Part shown: piece by piece, positions 17,255 through 27,000 of the stretch | Layout: every line of letters starts with the position of its first letter | Numbering within the stretch: the stretch's first letter is position 1 | Position numbers and translations under genes: made by a program | DNA from: Lysobacterales bacterium | Lineage (GTDB): Bacteria; Pseudomonadota; Gammaproteobacteria; Xanthomonadales; Xanthomonadaceae | Assembly: GCA_014946745.1 (NCBI GenBank) | Contig: JADCRD010000002.1 | Coordinates: forward strand, 186,001-250,000 | DNA length: 64,000 bases | Direction: 5' to 3' | Notes under the pieces: model-generated | Seen by the model: only the letters and a program-made list of their open reading frames with translations | Databases searched by the model: none | Told to the model about the DNA's origin: nothing

Positions 17255-18160
17255 TCACAGCGCGCTCGTGTCCTGCCAACGCAGGACGCTGAAAGCGCGG
17301 CCGGAAATGCCGGAGCCTCCGAGTCGCAGAGTCACCCGAAGTTCCGTGAAAGCGCCGTTCGGAAGGGTGGCACGCGACTCGATACTATACGTCCCGGTGC
17401 CCCCCTCCGCCACGAGCGGAGTGCCATCCGGCAAGGTGGGGGGCGGCAGACCAAGACCCGGAAGCCAAGCGTGACGCTGCTCGATCAGCAGCTGCGCCAG
17501 CGTCGGATCGATGTTCGGAAAGGCGCGAATGACCTCGATCGGCGCATAGGCGAGATTTGGCACCGCCTGCCCGGAGTACACCGTCAGCGCGGGCGCCACC
17601 TGCCGATACAGCTCAGGCGTCATGCCCATCACCTGCTCCAGCTCGCCGACCAGATCAAACGGCGCGTCCTTGGCGCCATAGGGGTAGCCTTCCGCACGGT
17701 AGTCTGCGTCTTCCGCTCCGTTCAGCAGCTTTAGGTCGTCGCCATCGCGCCAATCGAGGATCGCATCAGCCAGCGCGGCGGCGGCAATCGGATCGACGCC
17801 CACACCGACGAACAGGTTGGTCAGCGTCGGCGGTTCAGCGGCGTTCAAGTCGATGAGCCCCGATTCGTCGGTGATCCGGATCGAGATATCGGCTTCTTCG
17901 AATTCCACCCGGTACTCACGACCGTCGGGCAGCCAGCGAAGCACCGGGTCGGGCAGCGACAGCGACCAGGCGGCCTGATTGATGCCCGCTTCGGCGGCAT
18001 AGCGCGCGCGCGTGCTGTCAAAAAGATGCCTCGACTGCAGGGACTCGGTGCGCGTCACCAGCGCAAAGCTGGCCAGCAGCAGCGTCAACAGCGCCAGCAC
18101 CCACAGCACGAAGACCAGAGCAATGCCGCGGCCGCTTCGGGGGGAATCCGAGCGCCTCAT
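17255..18160 (-). CDS. gspK: T2SS minor pseudopilin GspK
   Basis: GspK caps the pseudopilus together with GspI and GspJ. The 301-residue protein has a prepilin leader that is cut after Gly12, giving mature IALVFVLWVLAL. Position +5 is Phe and not Glu, which is normal for GspK and lets it sit at the tip. The alpha-insertion domain typical of the family is present (ITDESGLIDLNAA; ADAILDWRDGDD; GAKDAPFDLVGELEQVMGM). The ATG start overlaps the gspJ stop (18157-18160). Confidence 0.92.
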   Translation of the reverse strand: MRRSDSPRSGRGIALVFVLWVLALLTLLLASFALVTRTESLQSRHLFDSTRARYAAEAGINQAAWSLSLPDPVLRWLPDGREYRVEFEEADISIRITDESGLIDLNAAEPPTLTNLFVGVGVDPIAAAALADAILDWRDGDDLKLLNGAEDADYRAEGYPYGAKDAPFDLVGELEQVMGMTPELYRQVAPALTVYSGQAVPNLAYAPIEVIRAFPNIDPTLAQLLIEQRHAWLPGLGLPPPTLPDGTPLVAEGGTGTYSIESRATLPNGAFTELRVTLRLGGSGISGRAFSVLRWQDTSAL

Positions 18161-18873
18161 TGCGGCGGCCTGTCGGGGCTGTCGCTCTCCCGATCACGAC
18201 GCTGACGCGAGAACGGCAGGCGGCTGTAGAAGCTGCTCACCGAGCCGGCGGCGCCTGCATGCACCGGCACCTCAAACTGTGGCCAATGCTGGGGGCGTTC
18301 GGCCGGAAACTCGGCGACGAGCCGAACCATCATCGGCAGGAACTGCGGATAGTCCCAGCTGCGGCTCCACGGCAGAAGACGGCCGTTGTCGTCGACCGAG
18401 CGGTACTCGAAGTAGGCGTCCTGCAGACCCTCCAGCACGACAACGGGCGGGCGCGGATCCGCGCGATTGAGCGGATCGTCGTAGCCGTTCAACAGCGCAT
18501 GCGTGAACTCGATGCGCTTTGTGCCACGCGCACCGCTGCCGATGCTGATCTGCTGGACATGAGGGCCGCCGCGCGCCAGGTGCCCCGGCATGGGCGCCAC
18601 GAACTTGAGGTCACGATCGTCCCCCTCGAACACGAACACCATGCCGAGGTCGTCGGTGCGCTCGAAGGGAAGCGCGAGAGCCTGCGAGAGCTGGCGCCGC
18701 AGAAACTCCTGTGCGATCCGCACGCTGTCGGTGCGGTTGACCAGCGCCTCGCCCGAGCGCACTGCGCGCACGCTGCTGGAAAGAGCCGCCATCGCGCCCA
18801 GAATCATCAGCGCCAGCAGGCTGGTGGCGATCAGGATCTCGACCAGAGTGAACCCGCGGAGTCGGCGCTTCAT
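18157..18873 (-). CDS. gspJ: T2SS minor pseudopilin GspJ
   Basis: This 238-residue minor pseudopilin has a short leader MKRRLRG followed by FTLVEILIATSLLALM, with Glu at +5. The globular part has the GspJ pattern (TDSVRIAQEFLRRQLSQAL; EFTHALLNGYDDP). The last 30 residues are rich in Arg, Asp and Pro (RDRESDSPDRPPQ) and extend beyond the domain. It overlaps gspI and gspK by four bases at each end, so the three tip proteins are translationally coupled. Confidence 0.9.
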   Translation of the reverse strand: MKRRLRGFTLVEILIATSLLALMILGAMAALSSSVRAVRSGEALVNRTDSVRIAQEFLRRQLSQALALPFERTDDLGMVFVFEGDDRDLKFVAPMPGHLARGGPHVQQISIGSGARGTKRIEFTHALLNGYDDPLNRADPRPPVVVLEGLQDAYFEYRSVDDNGRLLPWSRSWDYPQFLPMMVRLVAEFPAERPQHWPQFEVPVHAGAAGSVSSFYSRLPFSRQRRDRESDSPDRPPQ

Positions 18874-19340
18874 CCGTCTTCTCCCGAGGGTTCAGGGGCA
18901 GTCGGCGTCACTGGCACATTGGGATCGGGAGTCATCGCCCGCAGCGTGGAGAACCGCGCGCTGCGCTCGTTCTGGCCAGCGGGCCAGCGAATCGTCAGAT
19001 CCAGACGGAACAGCTGCACCGCGCTGAAGCCGGGCGCCAAGGGGCTGTCGGTCTGCAGCGGCACCTCGTAAGGCGTGATCTCGATGTCCCACTGGTAGTC
19101 GCCCTCCAGGCGACCGCTGCTGCGGCCCGGCTCCAGACGTTCGCCAACGCCGTGCATGTCCAGCAGGGACTGCGCCAGCAGCGCCGCCTGGGTCTGCTCG
19201 GCGGCGATGCGGCTCTGCCGCAGGCCAGCCGTGGCGATCTGCATGCACACGCCTACGGCCACCGCGAAGACGGCGAGCGCGATCACCACCTCGATCAGGG
19301 TGAAACCCCGTTGGCGCATGTCAGCGGCTGCCCGGCTCAC
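18870..19340 (-). CDS. gspI: T2SS minor pseudopilin GspI
   Basis: GspI is the core of the pseudopilus tip complex. The frame gives 156 residues, with the prepilin site RQRG before FTLIEVVIALAVFAVAVG and Glu at +5. Two starts are possible. GTG 19340 has a good GAGGTGA about 7 bases upstream and overlaps gspH by 20 bases. ATG 19319 gives the more usual short leader but no visible Shine-Dalgarno. I list the GTG on the strength of the ribosome-binding site. The C-terminal tail (DPNVPVTPTAPEPSGEDG) is unstructured. Confidence 0.88.
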   Translation of the reverse strand: MSRAAADMRQRGFTLIEVVIALAVFAVAVGVCMQIATAGLRQSRIAAEQTQAALLAQSLLDMHGVGERLEPGRSSGRLEGDYQWDIEITPYEVPLQTDSPLAPGFSAVQLFRLDLTIRWPAGQNERSARFSTLRAMTPDPNVPVTPTAPEPSGEDG

Positions 19341-19767
19341 GCAGATTCACCTCGCCCGTCAGCCAGTTGATGTCGATCCGCCAGACGGTGTCGCCGCGGG
19401 ACAGCTCGATGTTGCCGCCGGTGGAGGAGCCATCCGGGAAGAAGCGGATACCGCCCTCGCTCTGACTGAGCATCTCCTGACGCGCGGTCTCGATCGCGAG
19501 CTCGAACTTGGGGGGTAACTGCACAGGCGGCCGATTGGCGGCGCGGTAGCTCTTCTGGTCGAGATTGAGCGTGAGCACCTGGGCCTCGCGCTTCACGATG
19601 GCCTGGCCGCGGGTATAGCGCAGTGCGGCCACCAGATCGCGGCTGGCGCCGCGCATCTGCTGGCCGGTCAAGCTATAGCCCATGGCGCCAGCAAGCATCG
19701 CGACTGCGAAGGCAATGATGGCCGCCACCACCAGGACTTCCACCAGGCTGAAGCCGCGTGCGCGCAT
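19321..19767 (-). CDS. gspH: T2SS minor pseudopilin GspH
   Basis: This 148-residue minor pseudopilin starts at ATG 19767 (MRARG, then FSLVEVLVVAAIIAFAVAML, Glu at +5). The globular domain has the GspH pattern of RDLVAALRYTRGQAIVKREAQV followed by beta-strands (RFFPDGSSTGG). The longer frame to 19914 lacks plausibility because it would place the prepilin site 54 residues in. The gap to gspG is 34 bases. Confidence 0.9.
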   Translation of the reverse strand: MRARGFSLVEVLVVAAIIAFAVAMLAGAMGYSLTGQQMRGASRDLVAALRYTRGQAIVKREAQVLTLNLDQKSYRAANRPPVQLPPKFELAIETARQEMLSQSEGGIRFFPDGSSTGGNIELSRGDTVWRIDINWLTGEVNLREPGSR

Positions 19768-19801
19768 GGGTTGCCCTTGGGACGCCCGCGGGGAGGCCGG
19801 A

Positions 19802-20239
19802 TTACTCGCTGCTCTTGATGTCGCGGTTGACGCTGTCGCCACCGGCCTTGCCGTCCTTGCCGAGGCTGACAATCTCGAAATCAGTGGCCCCGCCAGTCTG
19901 ATACTGGAAGGCACGGCCCCAGGGGTCCTTGAGGTCGGACTCCTTGGCGTAGGGCCCCAGCCAGGTGCGCGAGCCCGACGGCTGGCGTACGAGATCCTCC
20001 AGGCTGGTCGGAGCGCCGCCGTTGTCGAGCTGGAACTGCTCGATCTTGCCGACCAGGGTCTGGATCTGCGCTTTCGCCAGATTGGCCTTGGCCTTGTCCT
20101 GGCCGCCGAAGATCTGGTTGGTGGCGAAACCGACGATCACCGCGATCAGCGCAACCACGATGAGGATTTCGATCAGGCTGAAGCCGCCCTGGCGGAGGCT
20201 GCGCAGGCGCGCGGAGCTGGAAGTGTTCATGGCATTCAT
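19802..20239 (-). CDS. gspG: T2SS major pseudopilin GspG
   Basis: GspG is the main subunit of the pseudopilus. The 145-residue precursor has a leader cut after Gly19 (RQGG before FSLIEILIVVALIAVIVG) with Glu at +5. The C-terminal half has the family's Ca-binding loop pattern (DPWGRAFQYQ; VSLGKDGKAGGDSVNRDI). Its ATG at 20239 overlaps the gspF stop (ATGA); a second Met three codons later would shorten the leader. Compared with classical GspG the glycine-rich calcium loop is conserved. Confidence 0.95.
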   Translation of the reverse strand: MNAMNTSSSARLRSLRQGGFSLIEILIVVALIAVIVGFATNQIFGGQDKAKANLAKAQIQTLVGKIEQFQLDNGGAPTSLEDLVRQPSGSRTWLGPYAKESDLKDPWGRAFQYQTGGATDFEIVSLGKDGKAGGDSVNRDIKSSE

Positions 20240-21450
20240 CCCACGGTGTTGGTGAGTTCGAAGATCGGAATCAGGATGGCCATCATGATGACAGCCACGG
20301 CAACGGCCATGACGATGGTAATGACCGGGACCAAGGCAGACAGCAGGCGGTCGACAGTGTTCCTCACATCGGCGTCGAATGTGTCGGCGACCTTACCGAG
20401 CATGGTGTCCATCTCACCGGACTCCTCACCGACGCTGATCATCTGCAGGGCGAGCCGAGGGAACAGCTTGCTGCGCCCCAGCGCGATGGCCAGTCCGCCG
20501 CCGGTCTTGACCTCTTCCGCCGCCTGACCGACGGCCTCGGACAGGGCGCTGTTGGTGAGCACGTTGCGGGCGATGGCGAGCGAGGTGAGCAGCGGCACGC
20601 CGTTGTGTACCAGCGTGGCAAGCGTGCGCGCGAGCCGGGCGGTGTCGAGCTTGGCGAGCAGCTGACCGAACAGGCCGCGACCCAGGATCCAGGTGTCGAA
20701 TTGCAGTCGTCTTGCGGGATCCGCAAGGGCATGGGAAGCGAACCACACCAGGCCGATGACAGCTAACAGCAGCAGCCACCACCAGCCCTGCACGAACAGG
20801 CCCAGACTCATGATCGCGGCGGTCAGCCAGGGGATCTCTGCGCCCATGTCCTCGAACAGGGGCAGGAACTGCGGCACCACATAGCCCACCAGCAGACCGA
20901 TGGCACCGAGCACCAGCACGATCAGGATGCTCGGGTAGATCATCGCGTTGATCACGCTTTCCTTGAGCGCCTTGCTGCGCTCCAGGTAGTCGGCCAGACG
21001 CTTCAGGGTGTCGTCGAGCGCACCACCGACTTCGCCGGCACGCACCATGTTGACGTACAGCCGCGAGAACACGCCGCTCTGCGCCTCCATCGCCTGCGAC
21101 AGCGGCGTGCCGCCGCGCACCGCCTCGCGGATCCGGTCGATCACCCGTCGCGCCTGCTCGGACTCCGGCAGATCGAGCAGGATCTGCAGGGCGCGATCCA
21201 GCGGCTGACCGGCGCCCAGCAAAGTCGCCAGCTGCTGAGTGAACTGCAGCACCTGGTTCGCGCCCATGGGGGCCCGCTGGAACAGCGCGGACAGGCCCGA
21301 ACCCTGCGCCTGATCCGCGGGCAGCGCTTTCAGCGGAATATTGCCGGCGTCCTGCAGCTTGGCGATCACCTCATCGGCGCTCGCGGCTTCCATCAGGCCA
21401 TCCAGCGCCTCGCCGGCGGGGCTCAGGGCTTTGTAGCGGAATTGGGGCAT
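20236..21450 (-). CDS. gspF: T2SS inner-membrane platform protein GspF
   Basis: GspF is the polytopic platform protein on which the pseudopilus assembles. The 404-residue protein starts MPQFRYKALSPAGEALDG. It carries two T2SSF domains (about 65-190 and 268-390), each with the pattern FTQQLATLLGAGQPLDRAL / ARTLATLVHNGVPLLTSLA, and three membrane helices. It is separated from gspE by a 159-base gap that holds an inverted pair of heptamer arrays, the only large gap inside the operon. Confidence 0.93.
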   Translation of the reverse strand: MPQFRYKALSPAGEALDGLMEAASADEVIAKLQDAGNIPLKALPADQAQGSGLSALFQRAPMGANQVLQFTQQLATLLGAGQPLDRALQILLDLPESEQARRVIDRIREAVRGGTPLSQAMEAQSGVFSRLYVNMVRAGEVGGALDDTLKRLADYLERSKALKESVINAMIYPSILIVLVLGAIGLLVGYVVPQFLPLFEDMGAEIPWLTAAIMSLGLFVQGWWWLLLLAVIGLVWFASHALADPARRLQFDTWILGRGLFGQLLAKLDTARLARTLATLVHNGVPLLTSLAIARNVLTNSALSEAVGQAAEEVKTGGGLAIALGRSKLFPRLALQMISVGEESGEMDTMLGKVADTFDADVRNTVDRLLSALVPVITIVMAVAVAVIMMAILIPIFELTNTVG

Positions 21451-21459
21451 TCAGGAGCC

Positions 21460-21605
21460 GGGATTGGGGATTGGGGATTGGGGATTGCAAAACCACAAAC
21501 TGGGCCGGCTGCAATGCGCGCGCGGTAACGAAGCACAGGGACTCGGGACACCGCAATGCGGATCAGGTTCAATCCCGAATCCCCAATCCCCAATCCCCAA
21601 TCCCC
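21460..21605. repeat. inverted pair of heptamer arrays between gspE and gspF
   Basis: The left arm is four exact copies of GGGATTG at 21460-21487. The right arm is AATCCCG followed by four AATCCCC at 21571-21605. The arms are complementary and 83 bases apart, so the transcript can form a hairpin of about 28 pairs in the middle of the secretion operon. The same heptamers recur near 47.35, 48.55, 52.17, 52.68, 60.23 and 60.45 kb. Confidence 0.9.
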
Positions 21606-21609
21606 GCAC

Positions 21610-23427
21610 TCAGCCCTCCTGCGTCACCCGCAGGACCTCCTCGATCGTGGTCACGCCTTCCAGGGATTTGACCAGGCCGTCTTCGTACATGGTGCGCATG
21701 CCGTTCTCGCGGGCGGCCTGCTCGAGTTCATTCATGCCGGCGTGCTTCATCACCAGCCGGCGCAGCGGGTCGTTCATGACCAGGAATTCCATAATCGTGG
21801 TCCGCCCGTGGTAGCCGGTGCTGGAGCCGGCGCTGGCCACCGGGCGATAGAGCGTCACCGGGTCGGCATCGGTGAAGCGACGCAGGCCGAACTCCTCGAT
21901 CACCTCGGGCATCGCCACATAGGCCTCCCGATACTCCGGCACCAGTCGGCGCACTAGACGCTGGGCGAGGATGCCGTTGACGGTCGAGGTCAGGAGGTAA
22001 TCCTCGACGCCCATGTCGAGCAGACGGGTGATGCCACCGGCGGCGTTGTTGGTGTGCAGGGTCGACAGCACCAGATGACCGGTCAGCGCCGACTGGATCG
22101 CGATCTTCGCCGTCTCCAGGTCGCGCATCTCGCCGATCATGATGACGTCAGGGTCCTGGCGGACGATCGAACGCAGGGCATGCGAGAAATCGAGGCCGAT
22201 CTGCGGCTTGGCCTGGATCTGGTTGATGCCCTCGATCTGGTACTCGACCGGATCTTCAACCGTGATGATCTTGAGATCCGGCGTGTTGAGCCTCGAAAGC
22301 GCCGTGTAGAGCGTGGTGGTCTTGCCCGAGCCGGTGGGGCCGGTGACCAGCAGAATGCCGTGCGGCAGCTCCAGCACCTTGACGAACTTGTCGAGGAAGT
22401 TGTCGGTGAAGCCGAGCTTGTGGAAGTCGAAGACGATCGACTCGCGGTCAAGGATACGCATGACCACCGACTCGCCGTGCGCCGTCGGCACGGTCGAAAC
22501 GCGCAGGTCGAGCTCCTTGCCCTGCACGCGCAGCATGATGCGGCCGTCCTGCGGCAGGCGGCGCTCGGCGATGTTGAGCTTGGCCATGATCTTGATGCGC
22601 GAGATCACCGCGGCCGTGCTCGATGAAGGCGGCGACTCGACCTCGTGCAGCACGCCGTCGATGCGGTAGCGCACCTTGAGGCGGCTCTCGAAGGGTTCGA
22701 TATGGATGTCCGAGGCGCGCTGCTCCACTGCGCGTTGGATCACCAGGTTCACCAGGCGGATGACCGGCGCTTCGGAGGCCAGGTCGCGCAGGTGTTCGAC
22801 GTCGTCCTCGCTGCGCACGTCGCCTTCGGCGAGGTTCTCGACAATCGTGCCCATGGCCGAGCGACCGGCACCGTAGTAGCGCTCGATCAGGTCGTCGATC
22901 TCCGAGCGCAGGCCCACGTGCAGCTTGACCTGCTTGCCGGTGGCGAGCTGTACCGCGTCGACGAGGTAGTGATCCTGCGGATCGGCGGTGAGCAGATCGA
23001 CGTGGGCCTCGCTCTCACCGATCGGGCAGACATGCTGCTGCTTCAGGAAGCGCAGCGACAGCTGCACGTTCTGCGGCGGCTGCTCGGGCACGTCCTTGGT
23101 CGAGACCAGCGGCAGGCCCAGCACTTCCGCGCTGGCCTCGGCGACATCGCGCTCGGAGGCCAGGCCGATCCGCGTGATCAGGCCGATCAGGCTGCCGGGG
23201 TTCTCCTCCAGCAGACGGCGTGCGCGCTGCAGATCGGCGTCTTTCAGTCGACCGCGGGCCAGCAGGGCCTCGCTGATGCGGTTTTCGAGCGCGATCAAGC
23301 TTGCGTCGACGCCGTCAGCGTCAGCCAAGCGTTCGGCGGGCGGGGGGTCAGCCAGCGCAGCGTTCAAGCGGATTGCCTCGGGCAGCCAGAAAGATCGGGC
23401 CGGCAAGAATAACCCCAAGGCCGGCAC
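21610..23427 (-). CDS. gspE: T2SS secretion ATPase GspE
   Basis: GspE drives pseudopilus assembly from the cytoplasm. The 605-residue protein has N1E/N2E domains (about 45-180), then the ATPase core: Walker A GPTGSGKT (363-370), Asp box VEDPVEY (390-396), Walker B VIMIGEMRD (428-436) and His box STLHTN (455-460). The four-cysteine zinc module usual in GspE is missing: the region about 497-541 (LVPEYREAYVAMPE to SSTGYHGRT) has no Cys. As I recall, Xanthomonas and Xylella GspE also lack it. GTG 23427 is the first start in frame; the true start is uncertain because the first 40 residues look unconserved. Confidence 0.92.
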   Translation of the reverse strand: MPALGLFLPARSFWLPEAIRLNAALADPPPAERLADADGVDASLIALENRISEALLARGRLKDADLQRARRLLEENPGSLIGLITRIGLASERDVAEASAEVLGLPLVSTKDVPEQPPQNVQLSLRFLKQQHVCPIGESEAHVDLLTADPQDHYLVDAVQLATGKQVKLHVGLRSEIDDLIERYYGAGRSAMGTIVENLAEGDVRSEDDVEHLRDLASEAPVIRLVNLVIQRAVEQRASDIHIEPFESRLKVRYRIDGVLHEVESPPSSSTAAVISRIKIMAKLNIAERRLPQDGRIMLRVQGKELDLRVSTVPTAHGESVVMRILDRESIVFDFHKLGFTDNFLDKFVKVLELPHGILLVTGPTGSGKTTTLYTALSRLNTPDLKIITVEDPVEYQIEGINQIQAKPQIGLDFSHALRSIVRQDPDVIMIGEMRDLETAKIAIQSALTGHLVLSTLHTNNAAGGITRLLDMGVEDYLLTSTVNGILAQRLVRRLVPEYREAYVAMPEVIEEFGLRRFTDADPVTLYRPVASAGSSTGYHGRTTIMEFLVMNDPLRRLVMKHAGMNELEQAARENGMRTMYEDGLVKSLEGVTTIEEVLRVTQEG

Positions 23428-23455
23428 GGGGGCTGCCGCGACGCGGAAGCGGGTC

Positions 23456-24070
23456 TCAGACTGCGGGCGGCTCCGGTGGTTCCCGGGTGAACTCGACGAG
23501 TTCCTGCAGGAAGGCGCTGTTCAATCCTATCCACAGCACGATCGGCACCACCGGCGGCAGGATGAGATAGCCGAACTGGTAGCCCATGGCAACGAAGTTG
23601 GGGGCGAGTCCGGCCTGCTGCAGCGCCGCTTCGCCCAAGGGGCCTGCCTGGAACTGCAGCAGGTAGAGCGCGTCAAAAACCGCGCCCCAGCTGACCACGA
23701 GCCACAGCACCGGAACGCCAATGGCGAACTGCTTCAGACGCTGCCGCACCTCAATGGGCGCGGCCATCACCAGGCCGGCAAACAGGGGCAGGCACCAGGC
23801 GTAGATCATCGGTGTGGAGGTCAGCACCAGCTGGCCGACCCGGCCGCTGGCATCGGCCTCGGTCATGAGCCGCGTGACCACCTCGAAGTTCTGGCCGTCC
23901 TGCTCGATCAGTTCCACCGTCTGCGGCAACAGCTGCAGCAGCACCAGCTGCGCGATCTTGGCCACCGGCAGCAGGATCGGCGAGATCAGCACCGCCCACA
24001 GAAAGAAGCAGGCCGGCAGCCAGAGCGCGGCGGCAAGAATGAACTGGCGCAGCGGCGAGAGCTGCATCAC
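23456..24070 (-). CDS. multi-pass inner-membrane protein of unknown function
   Basis: This 204-residue protein has about five hydrophobic helices (for example [19 protein letters not shown], then [34 protein letters not shown] and [17 protein letters not shown]). I cannot assign it with confidence. The helix pattern is reminiscent of the small membrane proteins that accompany exosortases in this order, but no exosortase gene lies in the window. Its start overlaps the purL stop by four bases, so it is translated with purL, and it lies just upstream of gspE. Confidence 0.7.
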   Translation of the reverse strand: MMQLSPLRQFILAAALWLPACFFLWAVLISPILLPVAKIAQLVLLQLLPQTVELIEQDGQNFEVVTRLMTEADASGRVGQLVLTSTPMIYAWCLPLFAGLVMAAPIEVRQRLKQFAIGVPVLWLVVSWGAVFDALYLLQFQAGPLGEAALQQAGLAPNFVAMGYQFGYLILPPVVPIVLWIGLNSAFLQELVEFTREPPEPPAV

Positions 24071-27000
24071 TGCACCCAGGCGCGAGCGTTGCGGAACAGT
24101 CGCAGCCAGGGCGAAGCTTCACCCCAGCCGGCCGGATGCCAGCTCATCTGGACCGTGCGGAAGACGCGCTCGGGGTGCGGCATCATCAGGCTGACCCGAC
24201 CATCACGGTTGCTCAGGCCGGTGATGCCCTCGGGCGAGCCGTTCGGGTTCAGCGGATAGGCCGTTGCCGGGCCGCCTCCATGTCGGGCGAAGCGCATCGC
24301 CACCGTCGCCCTGCCCTGCTGCTCGGCCGAGGCAAACACCGCGCGCCCCTCGCCGTGGCTGACCACGATCGGCAGGCGCGAGCCGGCCATGCCGCGCAGC
24401 AGGATGGACGGCGACTCCAGCACCTCGACCTGCACCAGCCGCGCCTCGTACTGCTCGGAGGCATTGCGGTGGAACTGCGGCCAGTCCTCAGCGCCGGGGA
24501 TCAGATCCTTCAGCTGGCTCAGCATCTGGCAGCCGTTGCAGACGCCGAGGGCGAAGGCATCGGCCCGATGGAAGAAGCGCTCGAACTCGGCTCGGAGTCT
24601 GGCGTGCTCCAGAATCGAAGTCGCCCAGCCGCGGCCCGCGCCCAGCACGTCGCCATAGCTGAAGCCACCACAGGCGGCGAGGCCGCGGAAACCCTCCAGC
24701 GAGCCGCCGTTCTCGAGCAGGTCGCTCATGTGCACGTCGACCGCCTCGAAGCCGGCGCGGTGGAAGGCGGCCGCCATCTCGATCTGGCCGTTGACGCCCT
24801 GCTCGCGCAGGATTGCCACGCGTGGCCGCGCGCCGGTATTGATGAAGGGCGCGGCGATGTCGTCCTCGGGGTCGAAGCTCGACATGGCCTCCAGCGCTGC
24901 GGCCTCGAAATCGCTGGCTTGGCGCAACTCGGCGTCGGCGCAGCCGGGCTCGTCGCGGCGCTGCTGGATGGCGTGGCTGGTCGACCACCAGGCCTCGAAC
25001 AACTCCTGCCAGCTCCACTCGGCGACGGTGTCGTCGCCATCGAGCACGCGCACGCTGGGCCGGCGGCTGGGGCGGCCGATGCGCTGCGCGCAGTGGATCA
25101 AACCGTGGCGCTCAACCAGGTCGGCGAAGGCGGCGCGATCTTCGGTGCGGATCTGCACGACCGCGCCCAGCTCCTCGTTGAACAGGGCCGGGATCGACTG
25201 TTCGGACCAGCCCTGCAGCTGCAGGCGCAGGCCGCAGTGGGCGGCGAAGGCCATTTCGCAGGCGGCGGCGAAAGCGCCACCGTCGGAACGATCGTGATAG
25301 GCGAGGATCAATCCTTCCGCGCGCGCGGCCTGGATCAGTTCGAAGAACTCACGCAGCATCTCGGGATCGTCGACGTCGGGGCTGGCGCCGCCGAAGCGAT
25401 CAAAGCACTGCGCCAGAATCGAGCCGCCCATGCGCTGCTTGCCGGCACCGAGACCGATCAGCCACAGCTCGGTCTCGCCCCGGTCGGTAGCGAGCACCGG
25501 AGTGAGGGTGGCGCGCGCGTCCTCGACGCGGGCGAACGCACTGATCACCAGCGACACCGGTGAGGCGACGGTCTGGGTTTCGCCGGCATGCGGCCAGCGC
25601 GCCTGCATCGACAGCGAATCCTTGCCGACCGGAATGCCGATGCCGAGCGCGGGGCAGAGTTCCATGCCAACCGCCTGCACCGCTTCGAACAGCAGGGCGT
25701 CCTCGCCCTCGAAGCCCGCGGCGGCCATCCAGTTGGCCGACAGCTTCACCTCTTTCAGCGAGGCCACAGGTGCCGCGGCCAGATTGGTCAGGGCTTCGCC
25801 GACCGCCATGCGGGCGGAGGCGGCGGCATCGATCAGGGCCAGCGGGCTGCGCTCGCCCAGGGCCATGGCTTCGCCGGTGTAGCCCTCGAAGTCAGCCAGG
25901 GTGACGGCCACATCGGCGAGCGGCAGCTGCCAGGGCCCGACCATCTGGTCGCGGGCCGAGAGCCCGCCGACCGTGCGGTCGCCGATGGTGACGAGGAACT
26001 GCTTGGCGCCCACGCTGGGATGCGCCAGCACGCGCAGCGCGGCCTCACGCAGGTCGACGCTCGCCGGGTCGAGACGGGGCCAAGCCATGGCGCGCGGCGG
26101 TCGGGTGTCGCGATGCATCTTCGGCGCCTTGCCGAACAGCACGTCCATCGGCAGGTCGATCACCGCCTCGGGCGATCCCGTGACCGCAAGCGCCTGCGGG
26201 CGCGAATCGGTGATGCGCAGATGGCGTTCAGCGGTGACCCGGCCGACCACGGCGTAGATGCAGCGTTCGCGCCGGCACAGGGCCTCGAACTCGGCCAGGC
26301 GCTCGGCGGCGATGCCCAGCGCGTAGCGCTCCTGTGCTTCGTTGCACCACAGCTGCATCGGCGACAGGCCGGGATCGTCGGAGGGCACCTGGGCCAGATC
26401 GATCTCGCCGCCGACTTCGGAATCGTTGAGCAGCTCGGGCAGCGCGTTCGACAGACCGCCTGCGCCGACGTCGTGCGCCGACAGAATGGGATTGGCCTCG
26501 CCCAGCAGCCAGCAGCGGTCGATCACTTCCTGGCAGCGACGCTGCATCTCGGGGTTGTCGCGCTGCACCGAGGCAAAGTCCAGATCCTCGCTGCTCTGGC
26601 CGGAGGCCACCGAGGACGCAGCCCCGCCGCCCAGCCCGATCAGCATGCCGGGTCCACCCAGCACGACGACTGCATCGCCAGGGCGCAGGCGGCGCTTCTC
26701 GACCTGGTCGCGCTCGATGCTGCCGACGCCGCCGGCCAGCATGATCGGCTTGTCATAGCCGCGGTACACACCGGGCTGCTCGGTGGGCAGTTCGAAGCTG
26801 CGGAAGTAGCCCGTCAAGGCCGGCCGGCCGAACTCGTTGTTGAAGGCGGCCGCGCCGAGCGGTCCATCGCGCATGATCTCGAAGGCCGTCGCCATGCGCG
26901 GGTTGAGCGGGCGCTCGCGCTCCCAGGGTCGCGGCAGGCCGGGAATGCGCAGATGGCTGACGGTGAAGCCGGTGAGCCCGGCCTTGGGCTTGCCGCCGCG

